Positions 19,001 to 21,102 of a DNA stretch of 21,102 nt are shown here, piece by piece. This DNA comes from Coptodactyla brooksi (lineage: Eukaryota; Arthropoda; Insecta; Coleoptera; Scarabaeidae). The first letter of the stretch is position 1. The number at the start of each line of letters is the position of its first letter. Both the position numbers and the translations under genes were made by a program. The stretch is taken from NCBI GenBank assembly GCA_033557675.1, contig JAWQRM010000605.1:1-21102 (forward strand). Direction: 5' to 3'. The notes under the pieces were generated by a model. That model had not been told where the DNA came from and searched no databases. It saw only the letters and a list, made by a program, of their open reading frames with translations.

Positions 19001-19295
19001 CCCTTCTTCTATCTGATTCCTTTCTATATTGGTCTCTGATGACCAAAAGAGCTACTGGTCCTATTAACCAAGCAACAGACCATTGCATATAACCAGCAAT
19101 GTACAAAAAACCAACAAGAGAGGCCTAAAAAATAACATCGTCATATAAGTAAACCTTATGGATTGCATTTATTTACATTTACAGTATAACAATGGAAAGT
19201 TTATTTACCTTTTTCAAAATGTTGAAAATAGTGTCTTTTAAGCTGATTCCAGCCACTCTTTTGTCCGGAATTTCGGATTTACTTTCCTCAGTCAT
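6991..19295 (-). CDS. Esyt2: Extended synaptotagmin, E-Syt2-like (whole gene span, 20 coding positions)
   Basis: E-Syts sit in the ER by an N-terminal hairpin, reach the plasma membrane with C2 domains, and move lipids with an SMP domain. The spliced product is 789 residues with alternative exon 10a, 793 with 10b and 788 with 10c. Order: hydrophobic hairpin about 30-58; conserved I-L-A-R-I-D-D-L-P-A-W (85-95); SMP 96-283; C2A from 292; C2B about 439-556; polar linker 557-655; C2C about 660-789. C2A keeps its calcium ligands (D308, D318, then the D-x-D of loop 3). C2B loop 3 is D-Q-K, so it lacks the second Asp. C2C loop 3 (749-762) has no Asp, and C2C carries a basic R-E-T-K-R-K strand (709-714), fitting phosphoinositide rather than calcium binding. 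The start at 19295 begins M-T-E-E-S-K. All introns are GT/AG with matching phases. The length is slightly below the vertebrate protein. Confidence 0.93.
7119..7262 (-). CDS. Esyt2: E-Syt2 coding exon 19: C2C
   Basis: It encodes V-V-K-D-N-C-N-P-V-F-D-E-S-F-E-Y and C-T-Q-K-Q-L-F-Y-S-S-T-N-V-M-G. Loop 3 has no acidic residue, so calcium binding by C2C is unlikely. Donor GTAAAA. Confidence 0.94.
7320..7416 (-). CDS. Esyt2: E-Syt2 coding exon 18: C2C loop 1 and basic strand
   Basis: It encodes N-L-P-L-K-D-P-S-N-I-P-D-P-Y-V then R-S-R-E-T-K-R-K-T-M. The basic strand fits the phosphoinositide contact known for E-Syt C2C domains. Donor GTACAT, phase 0. Confidence 0.94.
7474..7566 (-). CDS. Esyt2: E-Syt2 coding exon 17: start of C2C
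   Basis: It encodes S-A-G-E-A-R-L-G-R-I-Q-L-T-L-R-Y then L-I-V-V-V-H-Q-V, the first strands of C2C. Acceptor TTTGTAG, donor GTCAGT, ending two bases into an Ala codon. Confidence 0.92.
7677..7863 (-). CDS. Esyt2: E-Syt2 coding exon 16: linker
   Basis: It completes a Val codon and encodes S-V-D-R-Q-Q-P-P-V-I-P, an acidic E-V-G-N-A-P-V-E-D-E block and a Ser-rich end (S-S-P-L-I-S-S-T). Acceptor GTAAATAG, donor GTAAGT after two bases of a Ser codon. This exon would keep the frame only together with its neighbours. Confidence 0.85.
8333..8435 (-). CDS. Esyt2: E-Syt2 coding exon 15: linker
   Basis: It encodes V-L-K-Q-E-V-V-D-R-M followed by a Pro/Glu and Ser/Thr-rich stretch (V-S-T-T-S-T). It ends one base into a Val codon. 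The linker is of low complexity and separates C2B from C2C. Confidence 0.88.
8498..8809 (-). CDS. Esyt2: E-Syt2 coding exon 14: most of C2B
   Basis: This 312-base exon (104 codons) encodes K-P-D-A-Y-V-L-L, F-T-F-L-V-T-N-P-E-T and I-I-D-Q-K-T-G-S-E-L-G-Q-L. Loop 3 has D-Q-K where a calcium-binding domain would have D-x-D, so C2B is probably calcium-independent. Confidence 0.95.
8859..8945 (-). CDS. Esyt2: E-Syt2 coding exon 13: C2A-C2B linker and first C2B strand
   Basis: It encodes A-L-E-E-T-Q-Y-L-R-V-T then L-L-T-I-Y-I-D-S-A-R-N-L-R. Acceptor TTTACAG, donor GTAAGT, phase 0. Confidence 0.94.
8996..9085 (-). CDS. Esyt2: E-Syt2 coding exon 12: end of C2A
   Basis: It encodes W-I-T-L-E-Q-A-K-H-G, then H-I-R-L-T-W-L-K-L and A-D-L-K-A. 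The W-x-x-L-E..H-G..R-L-W pattern closes E-Syt C2A domains. Acceptor TTTTTTTAG, donor GTACTG, phase 0. Confidence 0.93.
9142..9439. mobile_element. piggyBac-like MITE in the intron between E-Syt2 exons 11 and 12
   Basis: TTAA (9142-9145) is followed by CCCTCCAA; the other end is TTGGAGGG (9428-9435) followed by TTAA. The 8-base ends are exact inverted copies and TTAA is the duplicated target. The body is 290 bp and has no coding capacity. Its ends differ from those of the elements at 1-2453, so it belongs to another piggyBac subgroup. Confidence 0.8.
9452..9500 (-). CDS. Esyt2: E-Syt2 coding exon 11: C2A after loop 3
   Basis: It completes the shared Arg codon (AG+G) and encodes A-T-I-E-V-S-S-I-A-K-K-G-H-D-D-M. 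Acceptor AATACAG, donor GTAAGT. A transposon copy starts 12 bases after this exon. Confidence 0.92.
9501..10216 (-). other. E-Syt2 intron between exon 10c and exon 11
   Basis: I see no recognisable mobile element and no further copy of the exon 10 pattern (L-G followed by a donor). Short frames starting near 9696 and running into exon 11 are shadows. Confidence 0.6.
10217..10299 (-). CDS. Esyt2: E-Syt2 alternative exon 10c: C2A loop 3, version C
   Basis: 83 bases: 27 codons plus two. It encodes C-L-V-E-S-A-V-A-P-L then L-F-D-K-D-T-T-H-R-D-D-D-L-G. Acceptor CATGCATAG has a poor pyrimidine tract and the donor GTAGTG is weaker, so use may be regulated. Phase 0 in, phase 2 out. It has a D-K-D pair and a D-D-D run. 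Confidence 0.85.
10498..10595 (-). CDS. Esyt2: E-Syt2 alternative exon 10b: C2A loop 3, version B
   Basis: 98 bases: 32 codons plus two. It encodes A-M-V-S-S-K-E-G-Q-L then L-W-D-W-D-P-A-L-P-G-T-Q-N-D-D-P-L-G. Loop 3 is four residues longer than in 10a. Acceptor ACATTAG, donor GTACAT; phase 0 in, phase 2 out. The D-W-D pair and the later N-D-D keep a calcium-site pattern. Confidence 0.88.
10596..11724 (-). other. E-Syt2 intron between alternative exons 10a and 10b
   Basis: This 1.13-kb intron separates two alternative exons. It contains an AT microsatellite at its 5' end (11683-11702) and a perfect TGACGTCA at 10889-10896. No fourth alternative exon was found on reading. Confidence 0.6.
11683..11702. 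repeat. (AT)10 microsatellite just downstream of exon 10a
   Basis: There are twenty bases of alternating A and T. On the minus (gene) strand they begin 22 bases into the intron after exon 10a. Length variation there could change donor exposure, but that is inference. Confidence 0.9.
11725..11810 (-). CDS. Esyt2: E-Syt2 alternative exon 10a: C2A loop 3, version A
   Basis: 86 bases: 28 codons plus two bases of an Arg codon. It encodes F-E-I-L-D-A-Q-G-Q-I then L-W-D-Y-D-D-A-S-D-N-E-A-L-G. Acceptor TTTTATTGCAAG, donor GTGAGG. Acidic residues 365, 367, 368 and 371 could bind calcium. Entry phase 0, exit phase 2, as for 10b and 10c. Confidence 0.88.
11811..13055 (-). other. E-Syt2 intron between exon 9 and alternative exon 10a
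   Basis: This is 1.25 kb of AT-rich DNA. I found no mobile element and no extra exon. A plus-strand frame at 12812-13048 has no recognisable character. Confidence 0.6.
13056..13226 (-). CDS. Esyt2: E-Syt2 coding exon 9 (residues 292-348): C2A, loop 1
   Basis: It encodes G-V-L-R-V-H-V-V-E-A-K-N-L-M-R-K-D and G-K-S-D-P-Y, giving the loop 1 Asp residues 308 and 318. It ends D-P-K-W-D-F-W-C-E in phase 0 (donor GTAAGA), directly before the alternative exon cluster. Confidence 0.95.
13282..13402 (-). CDS. Esyt2: E-Syt2 coding exon 8 (residues 251-291): end of SMP
   Basis: It completes Ser251 and encodes D-M-L-R-R-I-V-V-E-Q-I, V-L-P-N-K-F-P-I and K-I-P-E-P-E, the SMP-C2A junction. Acceptor TTTTAG, donor GTGAAC, phase 0. 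Confidence 0.95.
13469..13614 (-). CDS. Esyt2: E-Syt2 coding exon 7 (residues 203-251): SMP
   Basis: It encodes L-H-G-M-L-R-V-V-M-K-P-L-I, then V-G-G-L-Q-V-F-F-L-N-N-P and the signature F-N-L-V-G-V-V-D with D-M-P-G-L. It ends two bases into Ser251. The longer frame seen here simply reads through the following short intron. Confidence 0.95.
15845..16038 (+). pseudogene. Relic of a Tc1/IS630-like transposase N-terminus
   Basis: One frame reads K-L-T-G-E-L-T-D-V-P-Q-S-T-V-Q-R-I-A-K-A, a helix-turn-helix motif. After a run of A it shifts frame and reads D-T-M-G-I-E-I-N-E-T-I-H-R-M-Y-K-E, then L-P-M-L-A-V-L. Insect transposases of this type have the same order: HTH, basic linker, an aspartate/isoleucine helix, then a leucine-rich helix. 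No catalytic core follows. The assignment is from motif order and is moderate. Confidence 0.5.
16344..16385. repeat. 42-bp near-perfect palindrome in an E-Syt2 intron
   Basis: Two 20-base arms, AAATACCTAATCTAAATCTT and its exact reverse complement, are separated by only AA. With one mismatch the pairing extends about six bases further on each side. It would form a cruciform in DNA or a very tight hairpin in the pre-mRNA. Confidence 0.95.
16572..16638 (-). CDS. Esyt2: E-Syt2 coding exon 6 (residues 180-202): SMP
   Basis: It completes Phe180 and encodes Y-A-G-D-C-D-I-N-F-T-L-Q-G-M-K-G-G-I-K-D and F-Q. Acceptor TTTCAG, donor GTATGT. The next intron is the largest in the gene (about 2.96 kb). 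Confidence 0.94.
16814..16890 (-). CDS. Esyt2: E-Syt2 coding exon 5 (residues 155-180): SMP
   Basis: It encodes P-P-R-V-G-G-I-K-V-Y-D-A-N-V-P-R-N-E-I-I and M-D-L-D-L, then two bases of the Phe codon completed in exon 6. The donor is GTACGT. Confidence 0.94.
16965..17099 (-). CDS. Esyt2: E-Syt2 coding exon 4 (residues 110-154): SMP
   Basis: It encodes I-F-K-Q-C-W-P-N-V-N-H-Y-V through F-E-R-I-I-L-G-S-V, an SMP helix and strand conserved across E-Syts. Acceptor TTTTTAG, donor GTAAAT, phase 0. Confidence 0.94.
17159..17200 (-). CDS. Esyt2: E-Syt2 coding exon 3 (residues 96-109): start of SMP
   Basis: This 42-base exon encodes V-Y-F-P-D-V-E-R-A-E-W-I-N-K, the conserved start of the SMP domain. 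It is flanked by a T-rich AG acceptor and a GTATTT donor, phase 0. It is too short to show as a stand-alone frame. Confidence 0.93.
17280..18290 (+). pseudogene. Tigger (pogo-type Tc1/mariner) transposase relic
   Basis: The transposase is readable in several plus-strand frames in the correct order. Near 17281: E-L-C-D-A-K-E-R-F-L-A-E-I-K-S-A-T. Near 17397: V-W-I-E-D-Q-T-N-P-N-I. From 17530: T-A-L-Y-W-N-N-L-P-S-R-T-F-I-A, P-G-F-K, R-L-T-F-L-L-G-A-N and N-P-R-A-L-K-N-Y. Near 17896: V-N-I-S-T-L-T-G-V-W-K-K-M. Near 18180: F-E-R-I-D-I-N-F-G. The centre, which should hold the second and third catalytic Asp (D-N-A-P-G-H region), is missing between about 17800 and 17850. Several stops and frameshifts are present. 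This is an old, internally deleted copy lying opposite to the host gene. Confidence 0.8.
17859..17908. repeat. 17-bp perfect inverted repeat, 16-bp loop, inside the Tigger relic
   Basis: The arms TGTGGATATGTTGACCT (17859-17875) and AGGTCAACATATCCACA (17892-17908) are exact reverse complements. The right arm falls in the readable Tigger segment K-V-N-I-S-T-L. The left arm is the same segment flipped, next to the point where the central part of the transposase is lost. Confidence 0.95.
18927..19124 (-). CDS. Esyt2: E-Syt2 coding exon 2 (residues 30-95): ER hairpin
   Basis: The acceptor is TTTTTTAG and the donor GTAAGT, phase 0 on both sides. It encodes the hydrophobic hairpin (A-S-L-V-G-F-L-Y-I to A-L-L-V-I), a charged R-R-R segment and the family block E-K-D-V-I-L-A-R-I-D-D-L-P-A-W. 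Confidence 0.95.
19209..19295 (-). CDS. Esyt2: E-Syt2 coding exon 1 (residues 1-29)
   Basis: It encodes M-T-E-E-S-K-S-E-I-P-D-K-R and ends I-L-K-K before a GTAAAT donor, phase 0. This is a short cytosolic tail before the ER hairpin. The codon before the ATG region is A-rich (AAAAAAATG), a favourable insect start context. Confidence 0.88.
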
Positions 19296-19869
19296 TTTTT
19301 TGCGGACTAAGCGTAAAATTAATGCTTAATGTGAAGATGTGGAATATCGATAATCAATCTACCAACAGCGAATATAAACAATAGCTGAACGGAGATAGGA
19401 TAAACTGTTACGCCGGCTGATGTCATACCTTTATAAATAGCGATTGCCGATGTATTTTGCGAGGCTTTTTATTTCGATGTCGGTCTTTCTCTAAGTGTCT
19501 AGCCCCAGCCGTTCTAATAAAATTGACAGGTGTATCTGTTTGTTCAGCGCATTACTGCAAATAAGGTTGCATAACGATACTTACTTGTTAGTTCCGGGCA
19601 GATTCCTGTTCTAAGAATTTGTTTATCGTAGTTTGGCAGTATTGTAATATTTTTGTGTGTGTCACTATAAACAAACAAGATATTAGCACTTCAAATATAG
19701 GTGTTCGTGAACTGCGTATTTCTTTTTATTTAGTTATTCGAAGGTTTCAAAGCGCAGAGAGCTTTCATAATTAACAAATATACAATTTTCGTTCTTTTAA
19801 TAGTATAGGATTCAATGTTAATACTCTTTGATAATAATGAGAATTTATTTTCCTGTTATTTAACAGTAA
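19296..19869. other. 5' region of E-Syt2 and intergenic DNA
   Basis: The E-Syt2 5' UTR must lie in the right-hand flank of 19295, but I cannot place its start site. There are no coding frames of note. Local base composition is less AT-rich around 19400-19600 than in the introns, fitting a promoter zone. Confidence 0.45.
19432..19439 (+). promoter_or_regulatory. Candidate TATA box TATAAATA
   Basis: A TATAAATA stands in the gap between divergent genes, in the less AT-rich part. Read on the minus strand the same bases give TATTTATA, so it could serve either direction. No initiator motif was found at the expected spacing. Confidence 0.25.
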
Positions 19870-20096
19870 ATTAATTTTGTTACGCTGCTGACTTTCTCAA
19901 TTGTGGCAGTTGGGGTGTTTTATTTTAAACATTACCATACTGCAAGTTTGGTTGCCTGGTCAGTTGTATTTGTAGTTGTATTTTTCTTATCAGTATTTGT
20001 CGGATATTGGTTAATGTTGTATGATAATTCCAAGTTATTTATAAAAAACTGCTGGACTCATTGGGTTCGAAATATTATAAGAGCGATTGATTGAAA
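19870..20096 (+). CDS. Unassigned reading frame with one membrane segment; possible terminal exon
   Basis: I do not recognise this. The frame is open from a stop at 19867-19869 to a TGA at 20094-20096. It has a strongly hydrophobic stretch (L-V-A-W-S-V-V-F-V-V-V-F-F-L-S-V-F-V-G-Y) followed by a polar tail (Y-D-N-S-K-L-F-I-K-N-C-W). No ATG precedes the membrane segment; an ATG lies only at its end. A plausible splice acceptor, CTTTCTCAATTGTGGCAG, ends at 19909 and would make the frame a last exon entered after one base of a codon. I found no matching upstream exon. It could also be chance in AT-rich DNA. Confidence 0.25.
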
Positions 20097-20874
20097 ACCA
20101 CACAAAAAGGTCAACGGCTGCTCTTGATTAAAAAATTTTGGAAATATTGTATAGGTGTTCTAAAAGTATTGATCGCTAGGCAATGCGAAAAAAAAGGTTC
20201 ATATGAATATATATAGATATAAAATGATTATTAAAACGGTATCTAGAAATTGAATGAAGGAATTGCAATTAAAGTGCAAATTACATAATGCGCTGAAAAT
20301 TGGATCGCAAATACTGAGAGATTGAGAAACGCTGAAAGATTGAGATAACCAAAGGCCATGTTCTGCCATTTCTCTAAACACACATATCTACTTATCTCTG
20401 TTACAACATAGGATTTGATTCGATAGTGATAAACCCTCAAAAACAAGTGTTAAGATTAACATGTTTATCTTTACGGAATTCCTAGAAATTCAAGTGTTTG
20501 TAAACATTTGAAACTGTAATCTTTTAACCTGAAGTATCCGACATGTTAAACTATTTGAAGAAAAATTAAATTCGAAAAGAGAAAGAGATATATAACTTTT
20601 CTGCAAATAAACGTTTCGGTAATATAAGTTTATTTTGTATATTATATGGCTTTATGGCTTTATTAAATTAAAATATGACATAATTTGTTTTATGTTCAAA
20701 TTTCGTTAACAAAATTTAAGTTTAAAAGTTAACTTTTAGCTGGGATGTTTGGAACCTTCTGCTTATTCACCGGACGAGCTGCACATGCAATTCCAAATAT
20801 GTTGTAATAATTAGAAACGTTGTTTATCTGAACTGATTTTGTTGTAGTATCCCAAATCAAACATAAAACTAATC
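20097..20874. other. Intergenic DNA or 5' UTR intron of the next gene
   Basis: There is no gene in either strand. Small repeats occur: AGATTGAGA twice at about 20317-20345 and ATGGCTTT twice at about 20645. A possible splice acceptor (GATTTTGTTGTAG) ends at 20847, suggesting that a non-coding 5' exon of the plus-strand gene lies upstream. Confidence 0.4.
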
Positions 20875-21102
20875 ATGGACAAAGTGCGTGAGAAATTGCG
20901 ACCTATCTATAAAGACTTTGTCGCAGAAAATGTACCATCAGAAACACCTGTTATTACATACGAGAAATTAAGGTCAAAATTATGCCCAATAATGGGGGAA
21001 GACTTCGTGGAACAAGAAATGATAACAATTTCTAGAGCTTTTTCAGCGAGCTGCGTCGATCCAAAATACGATAGAAATGCAATCAGAGCAATTACTTTAA
21101 CC
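20875..21102 (+). CDS. Start of an unrecognised protein-coding gene, cut by the window end
   Basis: Seventy-six codons are open from the ATG at 20875 to the last base. The protein begins M-D-K-V-R-E-K-L-R-P-I-Y-K-D-F and continues with Y-E-K-L-R-S-K-L-C-P-I-M-G and Q-E-M-I-T-I-S-R-A-F. Composition is mixed, charged and helical-looking, with no signal peptide or membrane segment, unlike chance frames in this DNA. The ATG has A at -3 and G at +4, a strong start context, and an in-frame TAG at 20845 excludes a longer unspliced start. The phrase pattern resembles two helices around a loop, but I cannot name a family. Confidence 0.7.
   Translation, partial: MDKVREKLRPIYKDFVAENVPSETPVITYEKLRSKLCPIMGEDFVEQEMITISRAFSASCVDPKYDRNAIRAITLT

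Noticed and set aside
20199..20446. Two overlapping minus-strand frames of about 65 codons
   Set aside because: Low-complexity, Phe/Ser/Leu-rich frames in intergenic DNA with short direct repeats; no motif.
1..21102. tRNA, rRNA, CRISPR or bacterial operon features
   Set aside because: None was seen; splice structure and transposon families indicate animal nuclear DNA.

Overview
The window looks like AT-rich insect nuclear DNA: short introns with GT/AG borders, an insect-like gene structure and many dead DNA transposons. I cannot place it to insect order. One complete gene dominates: an extended synaptotagmin (E-Syt2 type) on the minus strand. I rebuilt it as 20 coding positions from the ATG at 19295 to the TAA at 6991. 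Every intron I propose has GT/AG ends and the phases agree throughout, giving a protein of about 789 residues. Its order is N-terminal membrane hairpin, SMP lipid-transfer domain, C2A, C2B, low-complexity linker and C2C. The family tethers the ER to the plasma membrane and moves lipids between them.

The most interesting observation is inside that gene. The piece of C2A that carries calcium-binding loop 3 is encoded by three consecutive alternative exons (11725-11810, 10498-10595, 10217-10299). All three enter in phase 0 and leave after two bases of an Arg codon. All three encode the same strand-loop element (ending in L-G-R) with different loop lengths and acidic residues. Exactly one of them must be used to keep the frame, so the gene can apparently make three proteins that differ at the calcium site of C2A.

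Layout: 1-1332 is the end of a piggyBac-family transposon (minus), with the transposase cut by the window edge. 1829-2453 is a non-autonomous piggyBac-like element. 2980-3557 is a diverged 291-bp tandem duplication. 3650-3901 is a helix-turn-helix transposase fragment, and 4182-4307 a possible TA-flanked mini-element. 5002-6288 is a nearly full-length but dead mariner. About 6380-6990 is probably the 3' UTR, and 6991-19295 is the E-Syt2 gene. Its introns hold a 290-bp piggyBac-like MITE, a short Tc1/IS630-like transposase relic, a near-perfect 42-bp palindrome and an old Tigger (pogo-type) relic. I recognised no transposon between 9500 and 13055, where the alternative exons lie.

Upstream of E-Syt2 is about 1.6 kb between divergent genes, with a candidate TATA box and an unassigned reading frame that encodes one membrane segment. 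At 20875 a plus-strand gene begins and runs off the window; I do not recognise its product. No tRNA, rRNA or CRISPR array was seen.
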